The notes beneath the pieces are model-generated. The model did no database searches, was not told where the DNA came from, and worked only from the letters and a program-made list of their open reading frames with translations. Of a DNA stretch of 6,844 bases, positions 1 to 6,050 are shown piece after piece. Source of the stretch: Chitinophagaceae bacterium UBA5175 (lineage in GTDB: Bacteria; Bacteroidota; Bacteroidia; Chitinophagales; Chitinophagaceae); the NCBI GenBank assembly GCA_002413325.1, contig DHWT01000098.1:1-6844 (forward strand), read 5' to 3'. Each line of letters opens with the position of its first letter. Within the stretch, counting starts at the first letter, position 1. A program made the position numbers and the translations under genes.

Positions 1-269
1 ATGATCACCTGGTTCTGGTAGTCCAGCTGCCGGTTGACCTTAACTTCTTTGGGATTTTTTTTATCGAGACTCACCGAAATCAATTCCGTTTGCAATCCGG
101 CAATTTCTTTCAGCAGATCCTGTATCGTATGCGCAATGGCCGTTCCGCTTTCCCGGATGCCGGCCAGGATAAACCCGGTTTCACCCATATTATTTTCGAG
201 GATTTCATAGGCCATCCGTTTTAATTTCTTGGCAGCGACTTCCGGGCTGAGTATATAATTCTTCTCCAT
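1..269 (-). CDS. PyrR-like phosphoribosyltransferase, N-terminal part (cut by window edge)
   Basis: This open frame starts at an ATG (269-267) and stays open for 89 codons to the left edge, so the C-terminal half is missing. It begins MEKNYILSPEVAAKKLKRMA, continues with EILENNMGETGFILAGIRESG around residues 21-41, and reaches NRQLDYQNQVI at the edge. This follows the N-terminal pattern of PyrR and related type I phosphoribosyltransferases: an opening helix, then a hydrophobic strand ending in a GI(R/K)xxG turn. The diagnostic PRPP-binding loop (DDVxxxGKT type) should follow directly and lies outside the window. PyrR proteins act in the cytoplasm, binding pyrimidine-operon RNA and/or making UMP from uracil and PRPP. 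Bacteroidota homologues are often called only 'phosphoribosyltransferase family', so the attenuator role is not established here. The gene is transcribed away from the Fe-S gene. Family is fairly sure, exact substrate is not. Confidence 0.72.
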   Translation of the reverse strand, partial: MEKNYILSPEVAAKKLKRMAYEILENNMGETGFILAGIRESGTAIAHTIQDLLKEIAGLQTELISVSLDKKNPKEVKVNRQLDYQNQVI

Positions 270-335
270 GCCCCAAGGTAAAGAAAATCATAAATCCTGC
301 AAATCTGATATAACTTCAGGTCATAAAACGGGATC
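270..335. other. 66-base divergent intergenic region
   Basis: This gap separates the diverging PyrR-like and Fe-S genes and must carry both promoters if both are transcribed from here. For the plus strand the best -7 candidate is TAACTTCA (311-318), which has two mismatches to TAnnTTTG and no TTTG at the right distance, so I do not call a promoter for the Fe-S gene. I see no Shine-Dalgarno sequence, terminator hairpin or riboswitch-like structure. Confidence 0.5.
273..303 (-). promoter_or_regulatory. Candidate Bacteroidota promoter for the PyrR-like gene
   Basis: Read on the minus strand, an exact TTTG (303-300) is followed after 19 bases by TACCTTGG (280-273), one mismatch from the TAnnTTTG -7 element. 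The spacing fits the reported 19-21 base range for Bacteroidota promoters. The -7 element ends only three bases before the ATG at 269, so transcription would start at or next to the start codon. This would give a leaderless message, or else the match is chance. No Shine-Dalgarno sequence is present. Confidence 0.3.
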
Positions 336-1649
336 ATGCAGACGATTCAGCAAATCACTTTTATGCTGCTTTCAGCAACAGCCATCTGGCTCTTCAGACG
401 GAACATGACCCGCATCAGAAAAAATATCCAACTCGGTAAAGAGGAGGATTATTCAGACCAGCCCGGCCGGCGCTGGAAAAATCTTCTGCTCCTGGCCTTC
501 GGCCAGAAGAAAATGTTCCGGAATCCGTTGGTTGCCGTGCTGCACCTGTTTATTTATGCCGGTTTTATAATTATCAATCTCGAAGTACTGGAAATTATCC
601 TGGACGGGATCCTGGGAACGCACCGTCTGTTTGCCATCCCGATGGGCATTTTCTATAGCTGGCTGATCAATGCATTTGAATTCCTCGCCCTGGCCGTACT
701 GATTGCCTGCGTGGTTTTTTTATCCAGAAGAAATATCCTCAAACTGCGCCGGTTCATCAGTCATGACCTGGATGGCTGGCCCCGTTCGGACGCCAATTAT
801 ATCCTGGTCACTGAAATCATCCTGATGAGCCTTTTCCTGACACTGAATGCGTCTGATACCTTATTACAGGAAAGAAATTTTGGCCATTATGCCCTTCATC
901 CCACGGGAAATTTCATGGTATCCCAATGGCTGCACCCGCTGCTCCGGGGCTTATCAAACCACCGGCTCGAAATACTCGAAAGATCCTGCTGGTGGCTTCA
1001 TATCGCGGGCATTTTCGCTTTTCTCAACTACCTGCCTTATTCCAAACACCTGCATATCCTGCTGGCATTTCCCAATGCGTATTATGCACGGTTATGGCCC
1101 GAAGGCAGGATGCGCAATATGAAATCCGTACAACAGGAAGTATTATATGCGATGCATCCGGAACTGGCACCTGCCGAAGCGGCCACACCGGCAAAATTCG
1201 GCGCAAAAGACGTTGCTGACCTGAGCTGGCGTAACCTCCTGGACGCCTATGCCTGCACAGAATGCGGCCGTTGTACCGCCGCCTGCCCGGCCAATATCAC
1301 CGGGAAAAAACTTTCCCCCCGCAAGATCATGATGGACACGCGCGACCGCGCTGAAGAAGTCGGCCGGAACATACGTGTTAACGGAACATTCCGGGACGAT
1401 GGCAAACCCTTACTGAAAAATTATATTTCTGTTGAAGAATTAAGAGCCTGTACCAGTTGTAATGCCTGTGTGGAAGAATGCCCGGTGAGTATCAGTCCCC
1501 TGGAAATAATCCTGGAACTGCGGCGGTCACTGGTCATGGAAGACTCCGATGCCCCACCGGAATGGAACACCATGTTCAGTAACGTGGAAAATAATTTCGC
1601 CCCCTGGAAGTTCAGCCCCGATGAACGTGATGCCTGGCAACATAGTTAA
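336..1649 (+). CDS. Membrane-anchored 2x[4Fe-4S] protein, heterodisulfide reductase/NarI-like
   Basis: This 437-residue protein joins a membrane domain to a ferredoxin-type domain. Likely transmembrane helices lie near residues 6-20, 65-89, 105-129, 155-173 and 217-233. His70, His222, His238 and His240 are candidate heme b ligands, as in the NarI/HdrE fold, but pairing cannot be assigned. The soluble part has two full cluster motifs: CTECGRCTAACP (Cys307, 310, 313, 317) and CTSCNACVEECP (Cys372, 375, 378, 382). Each [4Fe-4S] cluster thus has its four cysteines. The C-terminal domain probably faces the cytoplasm and passes electrons between a soluble partner and the quinone pool, but donor and acceptor are unknown. 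Related Bacteroidota proteins of this size usually sit beside a second Fe-S protein with CCG domains; none follows here, since the next gene converges. Length is normal and the frame intact. The Met start is the first in frame and leads straight into helix 1. Confidence 0.85.
   Translation: MQTIQQITFMLLSATAIWLFRRNMTRIRKNIQLGKEEDYSDQPGRRWKNLLLLAFGQKKMFRNPLVAVLHLFIYAGFIIINLEVLEIILDGILGTHRLFAIPMGIFYSWLINAFEFLALAVLIACVVFLSRRNILKLRRFISHDLDGWPRSDANYILVTEIILMSLFLTLNASDTLLQERNFGHYALHPTGNFMVSQWLHPLLRGLSNHRLEILERSCWWLHIAGIFAFLNYLPYSKHLHILLAFPNAYYARLWPEGRMRNMKSVQQEVLYAMHPELAPAEAATPAKFGAKDVADLSWRNLLDAYACTECGRCTAACPANITGKKLSPRKIMMDTRDRAEEVGRNIRVNGTFRDDGKPLLKNYISVEELRACTSCNACVEECPVSISPLEIILELRRSLVMEDSDAPPEWNTMFSNVENNFAPWKFSPDERDAWQHS
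1646..1649. other. Convergent stop codons sharing TTAA
   Basis: The plus-strand Fe-S gene stops at TAA 1647-1649, and the minus-strand LysE gene stops at TAA 1648-1646. Both stops are read from one palindromic TTAA, so the genes overlap by four bases. There is no room for an intergenic terminator. Any terminator for either transcript must lie inside the opposing coding sequence, and I see no strong hairpin plus T-tract there. Confidence 0.95.
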
Positions 1650-2272
1650 GGCCACAATAACCGGTATAACTGTGCAAGGGCGGCAAGGAAAAAAACAATG
1701 CCCATCATTTTATTGAGAGTCCGGTTACTGGTTTTCATTTTTATCACCAGCCAGTTGCCTCCATACAGGTAAACAATCAAACCACACAGGGTACCCAGCC
1801 CCGTACCCAGTGTATACATATTGAAATTAGTGAATCCGGGTTTCAGTAGTCCCTGGTTCAGGAAATATCCTGACCAGATAACCCAGAATGGTATCTGTGC
1901 CGGGTTCAGGGCACTCATGCTCATACCCAGTAAGAACCGGTCCAGGCGGTTATTTAATAGAAGTGCTTTCTGATCCGGTGATTGTTTTTGGGCAGAAATA
2001 AAACCCAGTACCCCGAGCACACCAAAAAATAAAATCGTCAACCAGTTAAAAATGGAGAAGAGCAGCCGGTTTTGGATGATCCACTGCATACCGGACAAAA
2101 TCAAACGCAGATAAACCATCTCAACCAGGGCAATGCCCATGGAATATTTCCAGGCTTTGCGGAAATGTTCCTGCACGGCAATTTGTATAGCCGTCATATT
2201 GATGGTTCCCAGGGGCAGCTGCCCGAGAAAACTGAGTATCATTCCAAGAAAAAAAATACTGAGGTACTGCAT
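1646..2272 (-). CDS. LysE/RhtB-family amino-acid exporter
   Basis: This 208-residue inner-membrane protein belongs to the LysE family, whose members export amino acids or related small molecules using ion gradients. The N-terminal helix carries the family signature as GMILSFLGQLPLGTINMTAI (residues 10-29), a version of the usual G-x-PPGP motif. A second conserved stretch, SALNPAQIPFWVIWSG (120-135), contains the Asn-Pro pair typical of the middle helix. Hydrophobic segments near 3-23, 44-61, 72-93, 113-136, 151-170 and 188-206 fit six helices. Length is usual for the family. It is last in the four-gene run below the DinB-like gene, and starts 15 bases after the ATP-grasp stop. That position suggests export of a product of the ligase, but the substrate cannot be told from sequence; family members take lysine, threonine, homoserine, cysteine and others. 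Confidence 0.85.
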   Translation of the reverse strand: MQYLSIFFLGMILSFLGQLPLGTINMTAIQIAVQEHFRKAWKYSMGIALVEMVYLRLILSGMQWIIQNRLLFSIFNWLTILFFGVLGVLGFISAQKQSPDQKALLLNNRLDRFLLGMSMSALNPAQIPFWVIWSGYFLNQGLLKPGFTNFNMYTLGTGLGTLCGLIVYLYGGNWLVIKMKTSNRTLNKMMGIVFFLAALAQLYRLLWP

Positions 2273-2287
2273 TTACCGGGGGTTATA

Positions 2288-3361
2288 TCAGGATATATTT
2301 TTTTCCATGGCTGCCAGCCTGTTTGAAACGGCTTTGTCTTTTCTGAACATGGCCAGTCCTTCTGATATCGTAAGATAGCGGTGACCCAGGCGGTGATTGG
2401 CACGGCTGATTTTATACAGGATCCCCAGGTGCCGGATAATTTCCTTCCAGGCAAAAAAGATGGAATGATGCGGATCATAGATATGGGTGGGCTCGCTGCC
2501 TGCACCGTTTACTTCGATGATGGAAAATGATTGTCCTGCTTCCAGCAATTCCCTGCTCTCATACCGGATGTCCAGCCGGCCAAAATAAAATCCGGGAATC
2601 CGGAAACAGATTTTGTCCATCCTGTCCGTAAGTGCTGTATTTACGGAAGCGCTGTCGTCGAGAAATAAAGCCCCGCGGGCATGGTTGCCATAAGGCACAA
2701 CGGTAAAATCTTCACCCGGTGCCGGTATCCGGTCCAGCATCTCCTGCATGGTCATCTCCAGTTGGGGTAATTGCAGGATCGCGCGGGGATTGGTGCTTAA
2801 TAATTCCCGTATGGTTTTTTCCCCATCTCCCCGCACTTTCAGGAATTTCTTATGAACGATGCCTGAAATAATTCCTTTTTTCTGACCGGGGAACCGGTAA
2901 TAAAAAATGCCCGCTTCCTGTTCAAACAAAATAAATTCCTGGATATGAAAGTCAACCAATGCCGCCGATGCATAAGACATCAGGGCCTGCGCATCTTCCA
3001 GTTTCCGTACACCCCTTCCCCTGCCGCCGATATCGGGTTTCCCGATCAGGGGGAATTGGAATCCCTTCCTAAGCAGGGATTCAAGAACCCGGGCCGGCTC
3101 GGTTCCACAGGAGAAAAAAAGGCTGTGGGGTTGCCATTCCGGCGGAACGATATCATGGATTTCTTTTTTGGATTCTGCCAGGAATCCGCCGTTTTTGATG
3201 GATGGATTGGCAGCCGCATAGAAAAAAAATGAACGGGCGCGAAGACAGAGAAAAATAAATACGGGATAAATGGGAATATATATAATATGGAAACTCCAGT
3301 ATTCCCAGTGTAACAGACGTATCCAGAACGGCTTCTTTTTCCAGCCCGGGATCCCGCTCAT
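2288..3361 (-). CDS. ATP-grasp ligase with cyanophycin-synthetase-like motifs
   Basis: This 357-residue protein probably joins a carboxylate to an amine through an acyl-phosphate, using ATP. A hydrophobic, basic-flanked segment (about 23-41) may bind it to the membrane. It precedes ANPSIKNGGFLAESK (51-65). The ATP-grasp core shows FPLIGKPDIGGRGRGV (103-118) with the nucleotide-binding Lys108 and a glycine-rich loop, QEFI (141-144), and Mg-ligand candidates Asp264 in RLDIR, then Glu283 and Asn285 in IIEVNGAG. RGDGEKTIRELL (177-188) and the later AR-GALFLDDS stretch (228-237) resemble the ATP-grasp part of cyanophycin synthetase and GshAB more than D-Ala-D-Ala ligase, the label such genes often carry. 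There is no Mur-ligase domain, so it is not a full CphA. Its ATG overlaps the TANGO2 stop in ATGA (3361-3358), implying translational coupling. Fold is sure; substrates are unknown, with an amino acid or short peptide plausible. Confidence 0.82.
   Translation of the reverse strand: MSGIPGWKKKPFWIRLLHWEYWSFHIIYIPIYPVFIFLCLRARSFFFYAAANPSIKNGGFLAESKKEIHDIVPPEWQPHSLFFSCGTEPARVLESLLRKGFQFPLIGKPDIGGRGRGVRKLEDAQALMSYASAALVDFHIQEFILFEQEAGIFYYRFPGQKKGIISGIVHKKFLKVRGDGEKTIRELLSTNPRAILQLPQLEMTMQEMLDRIPAPGEDFTVVPYGNHARGALFLDDSASVNTALTDRMDKICFRIPGFYFGRLDIRYESRELLEAGQSFSIIEVNGAGSEPTHIYDPHHSIFFAWKEIIRHLGILYKISRANHRLGHRYLTISEGLAMFRKDKAVSNRLAAMEKNIS
3358..3361 (-). promoter_or_regulatory. ATGA stop-start overlap (translational coupling)
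   Basis: On the minus strand, ATGA at 3361-3358 holds both the ATG of the ATP-grasp ligase and the TGA of the TANGO2 gene. There is no separate ribosome-binding site. Such overlaps usually let ribosomes that end one gene restart on the next, keeping the two products in step. Confidence 0.85.
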
Positions 3362-4089
3362 GCTTTTACCGGAATATGTTTCTCAAGAGGCAGGATCCGT
3401 TCGGCCGTTTCCCCGCTGCGCAAATCGGTATAATGAAAAGCAGCAATGTCCGCAGAAAGGCGAATCGAACTGATACTATTTGTAAACAACCGGCCCTGCC
3501 GGTTCATTAAAATGTCGTTAACCGGATCTCCGTCTCCTCCGTTTTTGTGGAAATTGATGATGTCGGCCATGGAAGGATTTGGATTTTCAGCAAGCCAGCT
3601 TTTGAACCAGGTTTCCCTTTTCTGAATAACAGCGGGTCCATAGAGGGTTACCGACGACCAGATATGCGGCCGGTGCGGGATAAGGGACTCCAGTTTTTTA
3701 TTCTTTCCATCCCACCGGGCGGACCAGAGTTTTTTATTTTCAAATAAAATGAGGGTGAAGGGTTCGATGCAGTTCAAATCCGAATCCTCGAAAGCCTGCA
3801 CCGGGTCCGGTTGCGCAATCAGGTCCAGCAGAACCAGTCCCCGGCTTTTCCGGTAAGGCGGTTCCGGCTGATGCGCCCGGATGGCCCCGTTTAAAAGAAC
3901 CGCCGTGTGTCCGGATGGATGCAGGGCAATCCAGCTTCCACCGGCTTTTGGATCTTTTGGAAACATCAGCAGCTGTCCGTTGATTTCATACAGTTCCGGG
4001 AAATAGGCAGCTGCCCGCCCTGCCTGCTCATCGCGGCTGGATGTAAAAAAATATTTTCCCTCTGAAGGGATAAAACTTACTGTGCACAT
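3358..4089 (-). CDS. NRDE/TANGO2-family protein
   Basis: This 243-residue protein opens MCTVSF, with SRDE at 18-21 in place of the family's usual NRDE. It continues with GGSWIALHPSGHTAVLLNG (50-68) and KSRGLVLLDLI (81-91), the conserved order in bacterial and eukaryotic TANGO2 proteins. Cys2, exposed after removal of Met1, sits where N-terminal-nucleophile hydrolases carry their nucleophile, and the fold is thought to be related, but enzyme activity is not established for the family. Eukaryotic TANGO2 has been linked to heme and lipid/acyl-CoA handling. No signal peptide is seen, so it is likely cytoplasmic. The Met-Cys start decides the 5' end and overlaps the DinB-like gene by 13 bases. The 3' end overlaps the ATP-grasp start. 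Family is secure from the pattern; function is unknown. Confidence 0.87.
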   Translation of the reverse strand: MCTVSFIPSEGKYFFTSSRDEQAGRAAAYFPELYEINGQLLMFPKDPKAGGSWIALHPSGHTAVLLNGAIRAHQPEPPYRKSRGLVLLDLIAQPDPVQAFEDSDLNCIEPFTLILFENKKLWSARWDGKNKKLESLIPHRPHIWSSVTLYGPAVIQKRETWFKSWLAENPNPSMADIINFHKNGGDGDPVNDILMNRQGRLFTNSISSIRLSADIAAFHYTDLRSGETAERILPLEKHIPVKA

Positions 4090-4577
4090 TGTTTCCGGTA
4101 CTTGAGGGTGGATGAGGCAACGCCATAGGAATCATCTACAGGAATATCCCCGATTTCCCGCAAACCTACCCGGATCAGTGCCATATGATGAATGGTATGT
4201 TCCAGGTTGTAAGCGATCTCCCTGAAATAATTGGTGCCGATCTTTTCCGGTTCAACCTGCAGATCATCGTAGTAGGTCAGCAGGTATAAAGGTTTGTTTT
4301 CTTTGGAAATCCCGCGGATAATTTCCGGCAACAGTCCGCCTGCAAAAACTTTATCGGTTTCGATCCGCTGATCCCTTTTTCTTTTTTCATAATCCACTTC
4401 ACCGCTTTGGTAACCATTTTCAAGACAGAGGAACATTTCAATGATATGCCGCACGTGCTGACCGATGGTATTACCTGATAAATTTTTACAGGGATGCGTA
4501 TATTGTTCCGCTTCCAGTTCATCCAGCGATCCGGATAATTGAAGAAACACCTGATGAACGGCTTTCTGCAGCTCCAT
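4077..4577 (-). CDS. DinB-family four-helix protein, probable metal-dependent
   Basis: This 166-residue cytoplasmic protein has the DinB/YfiT pattern. An N-terminal helix is followed by GNTIGQHVRHIIEMF (35-49) with His41 and His44, then GEVDYEKRKRDQRIE (59-73), and a later helix NLEHTIHHMALIRVGL (124-139) with His127, His130 and His131. One His from the first helix plus two from the later one would form the usual three-histidine metal site. Known members of this superfamily include thiol S-transferases using bacillithiol or mycothiol, and maleylpyruvate isomerases, so a thiol-dependent transfer or hydrolysis is possible. Despite the name, DinB here is not DNA polymerase IV. The gene is first in the tightly packed DinB-TANGO2-ATP-grasp-LysE set and overlaps the next gene by 13 bases. 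The start codon lies just after an AT-rich spacer. Substrate is unknown. Confidence 0.82.
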   Translation of the reverse strand: MELQKAVHQVFLQLSGSLDELEAEQYTHPCKNLSGNTIGQHVRHIIEMFLCLENGYQSGEVDYEKRKRDQRIETDKVFAGGLLPEIIRGISKENKPLYLLTYYDDLQVEPEKIGTNYFREIAYNLEHTIHHMALIRVGLREIGDIPVDDSYGVASSTLKYRKQCAQ

Positions 4578-4610
4578 AATAGTTGTTTACTAAAAATAAT
4601 ATTTTTTTAT
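4578..4610 (-). promoter_or_regulatory. AT-rich spacer between the two minus-strand modules
   Basis: These 33 bases lie between the YceI stop and the DinB-like start and are almost all A and T. Read on the minus strand, TATTTTTA (4598-4591) is one base off the TAnnTTTG -7 element, but no TTTG lies 19-21 bases upstream. The spacer may therefore hold a weak or regulated promoter for the downstream four genes, or may simply be a junction in one long transcript. No terminator hairpin is seen. Confidence 0.3.
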
Positions 4611-5171
4611 TTACCGGGCGAGCACTTTTATATCCACTGTCAGTTCATTGGAAATCGTACTGGAGCCACCGATATCATAGTCCCGCCGGTTCATTTTAAA
4701 GCTGCCTGTAAACAGGTAACCGTCGCCGCTTTTTTCTGCCCTGAAGGGAAGGCGGATCTCCCGGCTGGTATTCTTAATGGTTAACACACCCGTGGCTTCA
4801 TAGTCACCTTTTTTACTGGTGGCCCGGATGGCAGAAGAAACAAAACGGATCAGGGGATGGTTTTTCACGTCGAAATAATCCGTTTCCCGGAGATGTTCGT
4901 CCCTTAAATCATTATCGGTATTGATGCTTCCGGATTTTATCGTGACGCTGAAAGAAGATTTCGCCAAATCATCCGGGTTAAAAACAATATCACCCTCCGG
5001 GGCTCCCAGGGTGCCGCCCGTTTTAAATCCAAAATTGTGAATCGTAAACGATACGCCGGACTCTTTGGCAACCGGGTGGATTTGTGCGAAAGCGTGGGAC
5101 AGCACCAGTGAAAAATAAACCGGAAGGATCGTTATCGCCCGGTAATATTTCGGGAAGAATGGTTTGTACAT
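4611..5171 (-). CDS. YceI-family secreted lipid-binding protein
   Basis: This 186-residue protein starts with a signal peptide: a basic N-terminus (Lys8, Arg11), a hydrophobic core near 12-25, and likely cleavage after Ala29 in the AFA-Q context. The mature part follows the YceI lipocalin-like barrel pattern: SGVSFTIHNFGFKTGG (38-53), SVTIKSGSINTDNDLRDEHL (75-94), YFDVKNHPLIRFVS (99-112) and KMNRRDYDIGG (159-169). The RD-HL / YFDV block is the most diagnostic. YceI proteins form an extended barrel that holds polyisoprenoid or other long-chain lipids in the periplasm, and some are induced by stress. It is the last gene of the Crp-YHS-DoxX-YceI set and begins one base after the DoxX stop, so the two are likely translated in step. 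The isoprenoid ligand is known for relatives and only inferred here. Confidence 0.88.
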   Translation of the reverse strand: MYKPFFPKYYRAITILPVYFSLVLSHAFAQIHPVAKESGVSFTIHNFGFKTGGTLGAPEGDIVFNPDDLAKSSFSVTIKSGSINTDNDLRDEHLRETDYFDVKNHPLIRFVSSAIRATSKKGDYEATGVLTIKNTSREIRLPFRAEKSGDGYLFTGSFKMNRRDYDIGGSSTISNELTVDIKVLAR

Positions 5172-5172
5172 A

Positions 5173-5559
5173 TTATTTTCTTTTCAACTGTTTCTCCAAT
5201 TGGTTTTTATACAGAAAAATGAGGACCGCACAGCATACAAAAGTGATCAGCGCATAAATAAAAAGGACGGGATCCCCGTCAAAATAAACCCCGATTTTAG
5301 TCAGGTGGAAATATAAAGCACCTGTCATCATGATCAGACCCAGTATGGCGCCATAACCGGTGAACGCAGGAATCAGGAGCAGGATGGCTGCGAACAGTTC
5401 GAGCACACCCGTACCGATGCGGCCGTAGGGCTCCATGCCAATCTCGGTAAACAATTTGACGGACTGCGGATGGGCCGTGAATTTAAAATACAGGGTCTGC
5501 AGGAGTATGACAGCCGGCACCAGGCGAAGGATCCAAATAGCGGTCTTGCGGATATTCAT
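5173..5559 (-). CDS. DoxX-like small membrane protein
   Basis: This 128-residue protein has four predicted transmembrane helices, near 7-27, 47-65, 68-88 and 97-117. This matches the size and layout of the DoxX/DoxD-like family. Typical stretches are LLQTLYFKFTAHPQSVKLF (19-37), with the conserved aromatic-x-K-Phe after helix 1, and GTGVLELFAAILLLIPAFTG (49-68), with the family's Gly-x-x-Glu in helix 2. The C-terminus is basic and likely cytoplasmic. The family's biochemical role is poorly defined: the archaeal DoxD/DoxA pair forms a thiosulfate:quinone oxidoreductase, and mycobacterial DoxX takes part in a membrane oxidoreductase complex linked to redox stress. The gene lies 15 bases after the YHS stop and one base before YceI, so it is surely cotranscribed. 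A quinone- or redox-linked membrane role beside two exported proteins is an inference. Confidence 0.82.
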   Translation of the reverse strand: MNIRKTAIWILRLVPAVILLQTLYFKFTAHPQSVKLFTEIGMEPYGRIGTGVLELFAAILLLIPAFTGYGAILGLIMMTGALYFHLTKIGVYFDGDPVLFIYALITFVCCAVLIFLYKNQLEKQLKRK

Positions 5560-5574
5560 GTGGTGGGTTTGAGT

Positions 5575-6036
5575 TTATTGTTGTAAAATTTTCTGCCAGT
5601 TCATGTCGGCCCGTGCATGGAGTTTCGTTTCATCCTGATTCCAGGTTTTCAGCGTATTGGTGAAAAACTTATTATAGAACAGGAATAATTTCCCGTTGCT
5701 GATTTTAAATGTTTCGGGATCCACATCCACTTTAGTACCATCGTGGCCCATGGCATAAGCGCACCAACCGCCATACTGGGGTTCGTACTTCCCAGGATTC
5801 CCCCGGAAGGCTTCCCGGTCGGCCGCTGAAGCAAAACGATAGGTTATCCCATGGTAAGAGCAGGTAAAATCCGTTTTCCCCTTAACCGCTTTATCCAGTG
5901 TAAAATAAGAAACGGGATCATATCCTTTTATAGCCAGCCCGTCGTCCAGGTTGAAATGTCCGGCCCGGAATGCATCCGTTTGGGAAAATCCGGATAAGGC
6001 AGTGAAGAGGAGCATAACAGAATACCATTTTTTCAT
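5575..6036 (-). CDS. Secreted YHS-domain protein
   Basis: This 153-residue protein starts with a short signal peptide: Lys2-Lys3, a hydrophobic core at 5-15, and cleavage near residue 18-19 before Gln/Thr. The mature part matches the YHS family of Bacteroidota and Proteobacteria: AIKGYDPVSYFTLDKAVKGK (35-54), GITYRFASAADREAFRGNPG (63-82), KYEPQYGGWCAYAM (83-96) and KVDVDPETFKISNGKLFLFYN (102-122, one run of conserved residues). YHS domains are small modules found with metal-handling and oxygenase proteins, and Cys59 and Cys92 are the only cysteines of the mature chain. They could bind metal or form a disulfide; neither is shown. It lies 49 bases below the Crp/Fnr-type gene and just above DoxX. 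A candidate -7 element sits right before its start. The family is clear, its function is not. Confidence 0.87.
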   Translation of the reverse strand: MKKWYSVMLLFTALSGFSQTDAFRAGHFNLDDGLAIKGYDPVSYFTLDKAVKGKTDFTCSYHGITYRFASAADREAFRGNPGKYEPQYGGWCAYAMGHDGTKVDVDPETFKISNGKLFLFYNKFFTNTLKTWNQDETKLHARADMNWQKILQQ

Positions 6037-6040
6037 AATT

Positions 6041-6048
6041 CAAATTTG
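6041..6048. repeat. CAAATTTG palindrome, copy 1 (before the YHS gene)
   Basis: This exact eight-base palindrome sits 5 to 12 bases upstream of the YHS ATG, close to the start point expected from the -7 element at 6051-6058. The same octamer recurs at 6837-6844 upstream of the Crp/Fnr-type gene, and I found no other exact copy in the window. It could be half of an operator or a chance AT-rich repeat. Confidence 0.35.
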
Positions 6049-6050
6049 CC

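Noticed and set aside
847..1219. Open frames on both strands inside the Fe-S gene
   Set aside because: They are shadows of the Fe-S coding frame, lack recognisable domains and have unlikely residue mixes.
1650..1700. Possible terminator after the Fe-S gene
   Set aside because: No stable hairpin followed by a T-tract is visible, and the stretch is LysE coding sequence.
2072..2505. Several open frames across the LysE / ATP-grasp junction
   Set aside because: They overlap two genes with clear family motifs in another frame and resemble no protein family.
3218..3230. Run of eight A's as a possible frameshift or phase-variation site
   Set aside because: The ATP-grasp frame reads through intact into family motifs, and nothing suggests programmed slippage.
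2945..3473. Plus-strand open frames over the ATP-grasp N-terminus and TANGO2 C-terminus
   Set aside because: Antisense shadows with proline- and glycine-rich translation and no start-site support.
3547..3747. Plus-strand open frame inside the TANGO2 gene
   Set aside because: It is antisense to a well-matched family protein and has no domain.
4277..4784. Open frames overlapping the DinB-like gene and the YceI 3' end
   Set aside because: They run out of frame or antisense to two genes with strong motifs.
5649..5834. Alternative minus-strand frame inside the YHS gene
   Set aside because: It is a frame-shifted shadow; the YHS frame is intact over its full length.
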